Shown one piece after another: positions 39,348-47,523 of a stretch of 64,000 nt of DNA. Both the position numbers and the translations under genes were made by a program. Under the pieces are notes generated by a model. The model was not told the origin of the DNA. It saw nothing but the letters and a program-made list of their open reading frames with translations, and made no database searches. The DNA is from Flexivirga oryzae (GTDB lineage: Bacteria; Actinomycetota; Actinomycetes; Actinomycetales; Dermatophilaceae), in assembly GCF_014190805.1 (NCBI RefSeq), contig NZ_JACHVQ010000004.1, positions 1-64,000 on the forward strand. The letters are read 5' to 3'. The stretch's first letter is position 1. Each line of letters starts with the position of its first letter.

Positions 39348-40405
39348 CATCGCTCGAAAACGCCGGCCGCTCGGCACTTCTCGACGACGAAGTCCAGCGG
39401 CACCGCATGCTTGACGTGCCCGTGCACGCCGTGGGTGGTCGTGGCCAGGAAGAGCGAGTCGAGGATCGCTTCGGCCACCGCCTCCTGGACGGCGGAGAAG
39501 ATCGGGTTGAGTCCGGCATCGGGCAGGTTTCCGGCGGGAGCGGTGTCGAAGGCGATCGCGTAGTCGCCGCTGCCGTGTGCGAAGTCGGATCCGACCGGCG
39601 CCATACCGAAGACGGCCCGGGTCGCGACGCGGGTGAGCTGGCGGGAGTCGAGCCCGGCGTCGGCGGCGACGACCAGCATGCACGAATTCCCTTCGGGTGC
39701 AGTCGCATCCACTACGTCGCCCAATGCCTCGTCGGGGGTGACCGGCACCCCGGACACCGTGAGAGTGCCGGAGAAGTTCGTCTGTGCAAGGACGCCCACG
39801 GTGACCGTGCCGTGCCCCGGCAGATCGACCCGCCGCGACGCGCTGCCGATGCCGCCCTTGAAACCGAGCGCGGCAGTGCCGCTGCCGGCGCCCACACAAC
39901 CCAGCGCGACAGGGTCCGACGATGCCGACGTGAGCGCCTGCAGCACGTGCGCCTCGGTGATCGGCCGGCTGCGTATGTCGGACAGGTGACCGTCGTTCGT
40001 CTCTCCGACCACCGGATTGACCGATTCGACGTGCTCGTTGCCCGGCTTGGCGAGCACATACGACACGAGCGCGTCCGCGGCGCGGAACGCCGACAGGGTG
40101 CCGGTCAGCAGGATCGGTGTCTCGATCTCGCCCAACTCCACCAATTGCGTTGCACCGACGAGCTTCCCGTGGCCGTTGCCGACGAACAGCCCGGCCGGCA
40201 GGCGCCCGCCGGCGTTGTCCACGGCGTCCGGGACGATCGCCGTCACACCCGTGTGCAGCCGGGTCCCTTCGTGGAGCGTGACCTGGCCGACCCGGACTCC
40301 GGCGACGTCCACGATGGTGTTCGTCGGCCCCGGTACACCAGTGCCGGGTGCCAGCCCCAGCTTGCGGGCGCGGACCCGCCCGGTCGGCGGCAGCTCGTCA
40401 TACAT
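39347..40405 (-). CDS. P1-family (DmpA-type) aminopeptidase/amidase
   Basis: A 352-residue self-processing N-terminal-nucleophile hydrolase (peptidase S58). The autocleavage/nucleophile site is GNS with Ser241 (EGNSCMLVV); N-terminal landmarks are GPTNTIVDVAGVRVGQVTL and the substrate-pocket GNGHGKLVG. The family releases N-terminal D- or L-amino acids or beta-peptides. Start ATG 40405 has TACCGT 7 nt upstream; GTG 40414 is in frame. A second family member with a Thr nucleophile lies at 61259. Confidence 0.88.
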   Translation of the reverse strand: MYDELPPTGRVRARKLGLAPGTGVPGPTNTIVDVAGVRVGQVTLHEGTRLHTGVTAIVPDAVDNAGGRLPAGLFVGNGHGKLVGATQLVELGEIETPILLTGTLSAFRAADALVSYVLAKPGNEHVESVNPVVGETNDGHLSDIRSRPITEAHVLQALTSASSDPVALGCVGAGSGTAALGFKGGIGSASRRVDLPGHGTVTVGVLAQTNFSGTLTVSGVPVTPDEALGDVVDATAPEGNSCMLVVAADAGLDSRQLTRVATRAVFGMAPVGSDFAHGSGDYAIAFDTAPAGNLPDAGLNPIFSAVQEAVAEAILDSLFLATTTHGVHGHVKHAVPLDFVVEKCRAAGVFER

Positions 40406-40412
40406 GGCAGCC

Positions 40413-40418
40413 ACGGTA
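40413..40418 (-). promoter_or_regulatory. Probable -10 hexamer TACCGT for the P1 peptidase gene
   Basis: Minus-strand TACCGT, 7 nt, then ATG 40405; supports that start over GTG 40414. Confidence 0.4.
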
Positions 40419-40443
40419 TTCCGAAGGACTCAGCCTGCGCTGC

Positions 40444-40449
40444 GAGGAT
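40444..40449 (+). promoter_or_regulatory. Leaderless -10 hexamer GAGGAT for the prenyltransferase
   Basis: GAGGAT, 6 nt (gggggt), then ATG 40456. Confidence 0.35.
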
Positions 40450-40455
40450 GGGGGT

Positions 40456-41157
40456 ATGACGACCACGGCATCGGCCGGCGGGACCCTGCCCGCGCACATC
40501 GGGGTGATCATGGACGGCAACCGTCGCTGGGCGAGGGCCGCGGGTATGGCGCGGGTCAGCGCCGGGCACCGCGCCGGCGCTGACCATCTCGCGGATCTGC
40601 TGCGGTGGTTGACGGTTCGAGGAATACATCATGCGAGCGTGTATGTGCTCTCGGCGGACAACATTCGGAAGCGGGACGCCGACGAGGTCGCCCACCTGTT
40701 CCGGCTGGTCGAGGAGTTGGTGCCCGCGTGGCTGGGGCGGTCCGACGAGTGGCAACTGCACATCGCCGGTGATCTGGGTCTGCTGCCCGCCTCCTGCGCG
40801 GCGGCCCTGACCCAGGCCGTCCGGGCGACCGAGGGTCGGCGCAGCCATCTCACACTCGCCATCGGCTACGACCCGAAACAGAGCCTGGTCGACGCCGTGC
40901 GCACACTGCTGGCCGACGGTGAGGAGCCCGAGGGGGATGCTCTCGTGCAGGCGATCGACGCGCGCCTGCCCGGTGGGCCGATCAAGGACATCGACCTGGT
41001 GATCCGCACCAGCGGGGAGCGCCGGATCTCCGGCTTCTTCCCCTGGCAGAGCCAGCACGCCGAGATCGTCTTCAGCGACAAGATGTGGCCGGCGTTCACC
41101 GAGTCGGACCTGGATGCGGCCTTGGCCGAATACGCGCGCCGCCGCGCCGTCCACTGA
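40456..41157 (+). CDS. cis-Prenyltransferase (isoprenyl/undecaprenyl diphosphate synthase family)
   Basis: A 233-residue Z-isoprenyl diphosphate synthase. Catalytic Asp20 in GVIMDGNRRWA, the allylic-diphosphate Arg motifs, SADNIRKRDADEV, RTSGERRISGFFPWQSQHAEIVF and FSDKMWPAF. Condenses isopentenyl diphosphate with cis geometry to make polyprenyl carriers for cell-wall synthesis. SGFFPW replaces the more usual SNFLLW, and the protein is slightly short, so a short-chain (farnesyl-type) product is possible. Confidence 0.87.
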   Translation: MTTTASAGGTLPAHIGVIMDGNRRWARAAGMARVSAGHRAGADHLADLLRWLTVRGIHHASVYVLSADNIRKRDADEVAHLFRLVEELVPAWLGRSDEWQLHIAGDLGLLPASCAAALTQAVRATEGRRSHLTLAIGYDPKQSLVDAVRTLLADGEEPEGDALVQAIDARLPGGPIKDIDLVIRTSGERRISGFFPWQSQHAEIVFSDKMWPAFTESDLDAALAEYARRRAVH

Positions 41158-41204
41158 AGAGGGCGGGCGAAGGGGGTGGCAATCCGGGCGTGACGGGCCT
41201 ACTG

Positions 41205-41216
41205 TGAAGTAGTCCA
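41205..41216. promoter_or_regulatory. Dyad GTAGT-CC-ACTAC upstream of the P450 gene
   Basis: A 12-bp inverted repeat about 30 nt before ATG 41245. It has the opposite polarity to the cydA dyads (GTAG first), so a different regulator is likely. Confidence 0.4.
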
Positions 41217-41244
41217 CTACACCTGTCGTAAACACGGAGGCGCG

Positions 41245-42594
41245 ATGAGGCCCACCGACCAGATGAAGCGCGGCGTCCGGTGGGGGCTGGGCCACGGTCT
41301 GCCCGGCCGGCTGATGCGGGTGGCCGCGCGGCGTGGTGACTTCCAGGGCCGCATCACCTCGGACGCGGAGCACCTGAGCACCCAGGAACTGATGCCGCTG
41401 CTCGGTGAGATCCGCGACCAGGGGCCACTCGCGCGCTGGCGACTGGGCCACATCACCGTCGACCACGAAGCAGTGCGGGAGACGTTGAGCAGCAACGACG
41501 TCCACGCCGGGTTCGTCTTCGAGGACGGCACCGTGCTGGGTCGTCTGGGCCGATGGGCGAAGCGTGACGGGCTGAACCCGGTCGAGGCGCCGTCGTTGCT
41601 CGCGGTCGAGCCACCCGACCACACCCGCTACCGCAAGCTGGTCACGCGGGTGTTCACCGCCCGGGCGGTGGAGAAGCTGCGTGGACGCACCGAGGAGATC
41701 GCCGCCGACCTGCTCGACCGGATCCCGGCGGATCGTCCGGTCGACCTGGTGGAGGCCTACTGCGCGAAGCTGCCCGTCGAGGTCATCGCCGAGATCCTCG
41801 GGGTGCCGGCCGAGGACCGCGGGCTCGTGCTCAGGCTCGGCACCCTGGCCGCGCCCAGCCTGGACATGGGCCTGCGCTGGCGGCGCTTCCGTGAGGTCGA
41901 GGACGCGCTGGACGAGTTCGACGCCTGGCTGGGCGGCCACCTGAACCACCTGCGAGAGCACCCCGGGGACGACCTGTTCAGTCAACTGGTGCGGGTCAGC
42001 GACGACGAGGCACAGCTCAACGAGCGCGAGCTGAAAGCGACCGCCGGCCTGGTGCTCGCCGCCGGCTTCGAGACGACCGTCAACCTGCTGGGCAACGGCA
42101 TCCGGTTGCTCGACGAGCACCCGGACCAGCTGCAGCTGTTGCGCGACGAGCCCGACCGCTGGCCGAACGCGATCGATGAGGTCCTGCGCTACGACCCGCC
42201 GGTCCTACTCACCGGACGGCAGGCCGGTCGCGACACCGAAATTGTCGGAACTCCCGTCAAACAGGGCGAATTGATCGTCACCGTCCTCGCTGGTGCGAAC
42301 CGCGACCCGAAGATCTTCGACGACCCGCACCGGTTCGACATACGCCGGGAGAACGCCCGCGACCACCTGTCGTTCTCGGCCGGTCGGCACTACTGCCTCG
42401 GTTCGGCACTGGCCCGGATGGAGGGTGAGGTCGGATTGCGTGCACTCTACGACCGTTTCGGCGTTGTCGACCTCCTACCCGGCGCGAAACGTCGTCCCAC
42501 GCGTGTCCTGCGCGGATGGGACAACCTCCCTGCGCGGGTCGGCCTCGCCGCCGCGAGTTCGCCCGCGCCGGAGACCGTCAGCGCTGCTTCCTGA
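41245..42594 (+). CDS. Cytochrome P450
   Basis: A 449-residue soluble bacterial P450. I-helix LAAGFETTVNLLG, K-helix EVLR (AIDEVLRYDPP), and the haem-binding loop FSAGRHYCLGSALAR with Cys384 as the iron ligand. An N-terminal extension of about 35 basic residues precedes the usual start. No ferredoxin or ferredoxin reductase gene is adjacent, so electrons come from elsewhere. Its substrate is unknown. RBS GGAGG lies before ATG 41245. Its 3' end overlaps the exonuclease gene by 17 bp. Confidence 0.92.
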   Translation: MRPTDQMKRGVRWGLGHGLPGRLMRVAARRGDFQGRITSDAEHLSTQELMPLLGEIRDQGPLARWRLGHITVDHEAVRETLSSNDVHAGFVFEDGTVLGRLGRWAKRDGLNPVEAPSLLAVEPPDHTRYRKLVTRVFTARAVEKLRGRTEEIAADLLDRIPADRPVDLVEAYCAKLPVEVIAEILGVPAEDRGLVLRLGTLAAPSLDMGLRWRRFREVEDALDEFDAWLGGHLNHLREHPGDDLFSQLVRVSDDEAQLNERELKATAGLVLAAGFETTVNLLGNGIRLLDEHPDQLQLLRDEPDRWPNAIDEVLRYDPPVLLTGRQAGRDTEIVGTPVKQGELIVTVLAGANRDPKIFDDPHRFDIRRENARDHLSFSAGRHYCLGSALARMEGEVGLRALYDRFGVVDLLPGAKRRPTRVLRGWDNLPARVGLAAASSPAPETVSAAS

Positions 42595-43159
42595 GCAGGG
42601 TCGCCAACAGATTGGCGTAGCCGAGCGCGTCGTCGATCGCCCGGTGGGTGTGCGGGACGTCGCCGAACCAGCTCTTCGGCAGATCGTGCACGGTGAAGGT
42701 CGCCGGGTCGGCGCCCGTCACGCCCGCCGCCAGGGAGCGCAGGCAGAGCGCCCCGGTGAACAGCGGGTTGGGTGCGTCCGGGCCCATGACGAGCCCGTAT
42801 GACGTGAAGCGGCGCAGGTAGAAGTCGATCCACCCGCCGTCGAAGGCGACCGGTGAAGCAACGAAATGCGCTGGTGCTCCTAAGGATTGCACCCACCTCG
42901 CGAAGTCGGTCATCACCGTGTCGGCGGGCTGCGGGTTCTCGGTCGCGGCCCGCCATACCTCCGGTGACTGGGTGCGGAACCACGCCAGCGTGTCCGGGTT
43001 CGGCGCGGACCCGGGCAATGGCTCCAGCACCGCCTCGAACCGGCCCAGCTCCGCGCCACCGGGCTCGACGGCGACCGACGCGAAGGACCGCATCGAGTTG
43101 GCACCCGGCTCGAAACCGTCGATCTCGATGTCGGTCACGACGTAGGCGTGGTTGCTCAT
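42578..43159 (-). CDS. DEDD-type 3'-5' exonuclease
   Basis: A 193-residue RNase T/oligoribonuclease-like exonuclease: first acidic pair in VTDIEIDG, central Asp in FVASPVAFDGGWIDFYL, and the C-terminal HRAIDDALGYANLL giving the DEDDh His and Asp. Probably acts on short RNA or DNA ends. A minus-strand TCTGAT hexamer 6 nt before ATG 43159 marks a leaderless promoter. Convergent with the P450. Confidence 0.8.
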   Translation of the reverse strand: MSNHAYVVTDIEIDGFEPGANSMRSFASVAVEPGGAELGRFEAVLEPLPGSAPNPDTLAWFRTQSPEVWRAATENPQPADTVMTDFARWVQSLGAPAHFVASPVAFDGGWIDFYLRRFTSYGLVMGPDAPNPLFTGALCLRSLAAGVTGADPATFTVHDLPKSWFGDVPHTHRAIDDALGYANLLATLLRKQR

Positions 43160-43165
43160 GCACCC

Positions 43166-43171
43166 ATCAGA
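43166..43171 (-). promoter_or_regulatory. Leaderless -10 hexamer TCTGAT for the exonuclease
   Basis: Minus strand TCTGAT, 6 nt (gggtgc), then ATG 43159. Confidence 0.4.
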
Positions 43172-43205
43172 CCACGCCGCGAAAATGCGCCGTCACCACG
43201 AGTCG

Positions 43206-43211
43206 TACGGT
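43206..43211 (+). promoter_or_regulatory. -10 hexamer TACGGT for the aldo/keto reductase
   Basis: TACGGT, 7 nt, then ATG 43219. Confidence 0.4.
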
Positions 43212-43218
43212 GGGCGAC

Positions 43219-44223
43219 ATGGAGTTTCGCTACCTCGGCAATTCAGGCCTGAAGATCTCGGAGATCACCTACGGAAACTGGCTGACCCACGGGTCACAGG
43301 TCGAGAACGACGCGGCGATCGCCTGCGTACGCGCGGCACTGGACGCCGGCATCACCACCTTCGACACCGCCGACGTCTACGCCAACACCGCCGCGGAGAG
43401 CGTGCTGGGTGAGGCGCTGAAGGGCCAACGCCGCGAGAGCCTGGAGATCTTCACCAAGGTCTACTTCCCGACCGGCCCCAAGGGACACAACGACACCGGC
43501 TTGTCCCGCAAGCACATCCACGAGTCGATCAACGGCTCGCTGCAGCGGCTCGGCACCGACCACGTCGACCTCTACCAGGCGCACCGCTACGACTACGAGA
43601 CACCGCTGGAGGAGACCATGCAGGCCTTCGCGGACCTGGTCCGCCAGGGCAAGGTGCTGTATGTCGGCGTCAGCGAATGGACGGCCGACCAGCTGCGTGC
43701 CGGGCACGCTCTCGCGAAAGACCTTGGTTTCCAACTGATCTCGAACCAGCCGCAGTACTCCATGTTGTGGCGGGTCATCGAGGAGAAGGTGGTGCCGACA
43801 TCGCGGGAGCTCGGCATCTCCCAGATCGTCTGGTCGCCGGTCGCACAGGGGATCCTGACCGGCAAGTACCAGCCCGGTCAGCAGCCGCCGGCCGGCAGCC
43901 GCGCCACGGACGAGAAGGGCGGCGCGGACATGATCGCCGACTTCATGACCGACGAAACCCTCACTGCGGTGCAGGGACTCGCGCCGATCGCCGCCGACCT
44001 CGGACTGACCATGGCCCAGCTCGCGGTGGCGTGGGTGCTGCAGAACGACAACGTCGCCAGTGCACTCATCGGCGCCTCCCGGCCGGAGCAGGTCAGCGAG
44101 AACGTCAAGGCCTCCGGAGTGAAGCTGGACGCCGAGGTGCTCGCCCGCATCGACGACGCCCTCGGTGCGGTCGCCCAGCGCGACCCGGCGCTGACCAGGT
44201 CGCCGGAGCACCGGGTGGCGTGA
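43219..44223 (+). CDS. Aldo/keto reductase (Kv-beta-like)
   Basis: A 334-residue NADPH-dependent TIM-barrel oxidoreductase. Catalytic tetrad region: Asp49 and Tyr54 (TFDTADVYAN), Lys in EIFTKVYF, His in YQAHRYD; the cofactor loop SALIGASRPEQV lies near the end. The sequence pattern (LGNSGLKISEITYGNW) is that of the potassium-channel-beta-like AKRs. The physiological aldehyde is unknown. Its stop is followed directly by the left arm of a hairpin that has been split by the IS element. Confidence 0.9.
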   Translation: MEFRYLGNSGLKISEITYGNWLTHGSQVENDAAIACVRAALDAGITTFDTADVYANTAAESVLGEALKGQRRESLEIFTKVYFPTGPKGHNDTGLSRKHIHESINGSLQRLGTDHVDLYQAHRYDYETPLEETMQAFADLVRQGKVLYVGVSEWTADQLRAGHALAKDLGFQLISNQPQYSMLWRVIEEKVVPTSRELGISQIVWSPVAQGILTGKYQPGQQPPAGSRATDEKGGADMIADFMTDETLTAVQGLAPIAADLGLTMAQLAVAWVLQNDNVASALIGASRPEQVSENVKASGVKLDAEVLARIDDALGAVAQRDPALTRSPEHRVA

Positions 44224-44279
44224 CGGTTGACGGTGTTCTCCGCCGTTGACGGTTGAAACAGTCGTTGACCCCCATATTT

Positions 44280-46018
44280 GAGGCTGTTGCAGTTTGGCGT
44301 GTCTGTGGGGGCGTGGCAGTGGTGGGCGGGGAGAATTAGGTATGGCGAGATCGTTCCGTCCGGTGCTGCGGGATCAGTCGATGTTGTTGCCGGTGGATAT
44401 GCGTGAGTGGCTGCCGGATGATCATCTGGTCTGGTTCGTGATTGATGCGGTCGAGGCCTTGGACCTGACGGCGGTGGAGGGTGCTACGCGGCGTCGGGGC
44501 GGAGTGGGCGCGGCTGGGTATGACCCGCGCATGTTGTTGTCGTTGCTGGTGTACGCGTACTGCCAAGGCGTGCGGTCCTCGCGACAGATCGAGCGGTTGT
44601 GCGTCACGGACGTGGCATTTCGGGTGTTGTGTGCTCAGGACGTGCCCGACCACTGCACGATCGCCCGGTTCCGCACGGGTGCGAAGGACGCGTTCACGGA
44701 CGTGTTCGCGCAGGTGTTGCTGGTCGCGGGTCGGGCCGGGTTGGGACGGTGTGGGACGGTCGCGATCGATGGGACCAAGATCGCGGCGAATGCTTCGATT
44801 GATGCTAATCGTGGCCCGGAATGGTTTGCCCGGCAACAGAGCGCTGCCATCGTGGCCGAGGCCGAACGGGTTGATGCGGCCGAGGATCAGGCTGCTGACC
44901 GGGGCGGTGGTGATGACGGTGCCGATCGGGTGCCTGTCGGGTTGAAGGACCGGTCGCATCGCCGGGAGCGGATCCGTGCGGCTGCTGCCGAGTTGGAGGC
45001 GTTACGGGCCCAGCGGGAACAGGCTGACCAGGGGCGGCAGGAGATGGTCGCTCGCCGCGTGCGGGCTGCCCAGGAAGGACGTGTGATCAAGGGGCGGATG
45101 CCGCGCGGACAGGCCGGGTTGGCCGAAGCGCGTGCACGGGTGCAGTTGCAAGAACGCCTCGCGGCCGAACGCCTGGATCGGTGGGAGGCGACGGCGGGTG
45201 CCCGGTATCGAGGGCGTCGACCCAGGCCGATCGATCAGGCACCGGGGGTAGTGCACGCCCGGCAGGTCTTGGCACGTGCCGAAGCCGACGCGACACGGCG
45301 GGAGCAGTCCGCTGGTACGCAACCGGAGCCGAGGTTGGTGGCGAACACTACGGATCCGCAGTCACGGCTGATGCCGACCCGTAAAGGATTCGTGCAGGGG
45401 TACAACACGCAGGTCGCGGTCACCAGTGATCAGCTCATCGTGGCCGTCTCGGTCGGGCAGAACCCGACCGATGGTGGGAGTTTCGCGCCGATGATGAGCG
45501 CTGCCGTCCAGGTGGCGCAGGAGTTGTTCCAGCACACCGGTGACCCGAACCACCAGGTCGGCACGGTCCTGGCGGACGCCGGCTACTACAGCGCACAGAA
45601 CCTGGCCGAGCCCGGACCGGACCGGCTCATCGCACCGGGCAAGGGCCGTGACCAGGCGCGTGCGGTCAAACAATCACCGGCCAGCGGCCCACCACCGGAA
45701 GGTGCGACACCGGTCGAGGCGAACGCGCACCGGTTACGCACCCCGGACGGGCACAAGTTGTACACGCGGCGCGGGGCGACCGTCGAACCCGGTATCGGGA
45801 ACCTGAAGAAGATCATCAGCAGGTTCTCGTGCCGGGGACTCGACCTTGCTACCGCCGAAATCCACCTGGCCGCAACGGCTTTCAACCTCCGCAAGATCCA
45901 CCAAGCCGCCTTGGCTAGCTGAACGGACCGGCCCGCGGGGAACCCGCAGCCACCCTCATCCCACCAGCCCGACGAGCAACGACACCGATCCTCCCTCGAC
46001 TTAAACTGCAACAGCCTC
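44280..46018 (+). mobile_element. IS1182-family insertion sequence, complete
   Basis: 1739 bp bounded by perfect 16-bp terminal inverted repeats, GAGGCTGTTGCAGTTT at 44280-44295 and AAACTGCAACAGCCTC at 46003-46018. The bases flanking it are ATTT on each side, a possible 4-bp target duplication. It encodes one intact transposase. Its transposase-gene base composition is slightly less GC-rich than its neighbours. It lies in the loop of a hairpin between convergent host genes. Confidence 0.95.
44342..45922 (+). CDS. IS1182-family DDE transposase
   Basis: A 526-residue transposase, apparently intact. N-terminal DUF772-like region (RDQSMLLPVDMREWLPDDHL, YAYCQGVRSSRQIERLC); catalytic residues of the DDE domain in VAIDGTKIAANAS, VLADAGYYSAQN and the C-terminal VEPGIGNLKK. 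The central part (about 200-340) is a charged, coiled-coil-like insertion. Start at ATG 44342 behind GGGGAG; the open frame extends left to the inverted repeat. Confidence 0.93.
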   Translation: MARSFRPVLRDQSMLLPVDMREWLPDDHLVWFVIDAVEALDLTAVEGATRRRGGVGAAGYDPRMLLSLLVYAYCQGVRSSRQIERLCVTDVAFRVLCAQDVPDHCTIARFRTGAKDAFTDVFAQVLLVAGRAGLGRCGTVAIDGTKIAANASIDANRGPEWFARQQSAAIVAEAERVDAAEDQAADRGGGDDGADRVPVGLKDRSHRRERIRAAAAELEALRAQREQADQGRQEMVARRVRAAQEGRVIKGRMPRGQAGLAEARARVQLQERLAAERLDRWEATAGARYRGRRPRPIDQAPGVVHARQVLARAEADATRREQSAGTQPEPRLVANTTDPQSRLMPTRKGFVQGYNTQVAVTSDQLIVAVSVGQNPTDGGSFAPMMSAAVQVAQELFQHTGDPNHQVGTVLADAGYYSAQNLAEPGPDRLIAPGKGRDQARAVKQSPASGPPPEGATPVEANAHRLRTPDGHKLYTRRGATVEPGIGNLKKIISRFSCRGLDLATAEIHLAATAFNLRKIHQAALAS

Positions 46019-46047
46019 ATTTGGGCCGTCGATGGCTGTTTCGACCG

Positions 46048-47001
46048 TCAGCCGCGAGCGTGACCTCGGGCGCGGCGGGGCTTGAGGCGGACCGGCGGCA
46101 GGTCGGGGGCGGGAATGCGGTCGATCGGCCCGTCATACCCCTCGACGTGGCCGAACCTGCCTGAGTCTGCTTGCCATTCGTCACGCGCGGCCACGATCTC
46201 CTCGTGGGTGCGGGCGACGAAGTTCCACCACATCATCAGATCCTCGTCCAGCGGCGTGCCGCCGATGAGTATGGCGCGCGCCGGCTCGTCGCCGGTCATG
46301 AAACGCAGGTGCTCGCGGCCGGCGTCGACGATGCCCAGCTCCGAGTGCTGCAGCACCAGCGCCTCCTCCTCGGTGGCGTCACCCGGGGCGATCGTCAACG
46401 CGCCGTCGTCCAGCAGCACACCGTGCTCGAACGACGGGTCGACCGCGAGATCGACGGCGGTCCCGGGCCCGAGGTGCAACTCGGCGGCGACGAGCGGGCT
46501 GAACGTGCGGACCGGCGACGACGCGCCCTCCAGCTCGCCGACGAAGACCCGCGCCGTCGCCTCGCCCGCCATCACCGACAACTCGGTGACTGGGGTGGCG
46601 AAGTGGTCGAAGCCGCCTGCGCCGTCGCGGTCCGCGTCGGGTTGCGCCACCCACAGCTGCACCCCGCGCAGGACCTCGGACCGGGACACCTCGGAGTGAC
46701 TGATGCCGTGCCCCGCCGTCATGAGATTGACCTCACCGGGGTGGATCAGCTGGACGTTGCCCTCGCTGTCGCGGTGCTCGACCTCGCCGTCGAAGATCCA
46801 GGTGACCGTCTGCAGCCCGCAGTGCGGGTGCGGTGCCACATCCATCGGCGTCGTCGTCGGCCCGAAGTGGTCGACGAAACACCAGGCGCCGATCATCGTC
46901 CGGTCACGGTGCGGGAGGGTGCGGCGCACCCGGATGCCGCGCAGCCCGCCCAGCGGCACTTCGCGAGGCTCCAGGAGTTCGAGGGTCGTCACGGCATACA
47001 C
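46048..47001 (-). CDS. Pirin-family cupin protein 1
   Basis: A 317-residue two-cupin pirin. The N-terminal pirin cupin has the metal residues in PHPHCGLQTVTW and HSEVSRSE; the C-terminal pirin_C domain (about 175-280) includes FEHGVLLDDG. Members are Fe proteins, some with quercetin 2,3-dioxygenase activity. GTG 47001 (behind AGAGG) or GTG 46992 could be the start. It is divergent from a MarR gene across 35 bp that holds the palindrome TCAAATTTGA. Confidence 0.85.
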   Translation of the reverse strand: MYAVTTLELLEPREVPLGGLRGIRVRRTLPHRDRTMIGAWCFVDHFGPTTTPMDVAPHPHCGLQTVTWIFDGEVEHRDSEGNVQLIHPGEVNLMTAGHGISHSEVSRSEVLRGVQLWVAQPDADRDGAGGFDHFATPVTELSVMAGEATARVFVGELEGASSPVRTFSPLVAAELHLGPGTAVDLAVDPSFEHGVLLDDGALTIAPGDATEEEALVLQHSELGIVDAGREHLRFMTGDEPARAILIGGTPLDEDLMMWWNFVARTHEEIVAARDEWQADSGRFGHVEGYDGPIDRIPAPDLPPVRLKPRRARGHARG

Positions 47002-47010
47002 GATAACCTC

Positions 47011-47020
47011 TCAAATTTGA
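47011..47020. promoter_or_regulatory. MarR operator candidate TCAAATTTGA
   Basis: A perfect 10-bp palindrome, followed by AGTTAG, in the pirin 1/MarR divergent spacer. A near-identical site lies at 47497. Confidence 0.65.
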
Positions 47021-47036
47021 AGTTAGGATGGGGTGA

Positions 47037-47495
47037 ATGAAATCGCCCCGAGTCGGCATGTGGCGGACCTACTTCGAGTCGAGCGTGCTGCTGCAGACCG
47101 CGCTCGACGAGCACTTCCGTGCGGAGTCGGACCTCACGCTCTTCGAATACAACCTGCTGCTGCTGCTCGACGAGGCGCCGGACCACCGGCTGCGGATGGG
47201 CGACCTGGCGCGGGCCATGGTGTTCTCCAGCAGCCGCCTCAGCTACCAGATCGGGGTGCTGGAACGTCGTGGGTGGGTATGTCGCGAGCGGGACGCGGGC
47301 GACGCGCGCGTCATACATGCCTGTCTGACTGAGGCGGGCAAGCGCGTGTATGACCTGTCGGGCCGCGCGCACCTGATGGCGGTCCGCGAGCTCTTCCTCG
47401 ACGACCTGAGCGCCGACGAGGTCGCCGTGCTGGACGCGGTGTTCACCCGGCTGAAGACCAAGCTGCGTGAGCCTGCCGTGCTCGGCCCGGAATAA
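47037..47495 (+). CDS. MarR-family regulator between two pirins
   Basis: A 152-residue winged-helix regulator: recognition helix in RMGDLARAMVFSSSRLSYQIGVLERRGW, wing with RERDAGDARVIHACLTEAGK, and flanking dimerisation helices. MarR proteins usually sense phenolics or oxidants. Operator-like sites lie upstream of its own start and directly after its stop, each in front of a pirin, so it most likely controls both and itself. Confidence 0.92.
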   Translation: MKSPRVGMWRTYFESSVLLQTALDEHFRAESDLTLFEYNLLLLLDEAPDHRLRMGDLARAMVFSSSRLSYQIGVLERRGWVCRERDAGDARVIHACLTEAGKRVYDLSGRAHLMAVRELFLDDLSADEVAVLDAVFTRLKTKLREPAVLGPE

Positions 47496-47496
47496 T

Positions 47497-47506
47497 TCAA
47501 ATCTGA
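47497..47506. promoter_or_regulatory. MarR operator candidate TCAAATCTGA
   Basis: Same core as at 47011 with one change, followed by AGTAAG, 17 nt before ATG 47524 of pirin 2. Confidence 0.6.
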
Positions 47507-47523
47507 AGTAAGTTGGTCATGGC

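Noticed and set aside
41205..41216. BlaI operator in front of the P450 gene
   Set aside because: The dyad has reversed polarity (GTAG..CTAC) and a 2-nt spacer, unlike the two cydA dyads.
44280..46018. A larger genomic island or composite transposon around the IS
   Set aside because: Only one IS copy, no cargo between repeated copies, and flanking genes look native in codon use.
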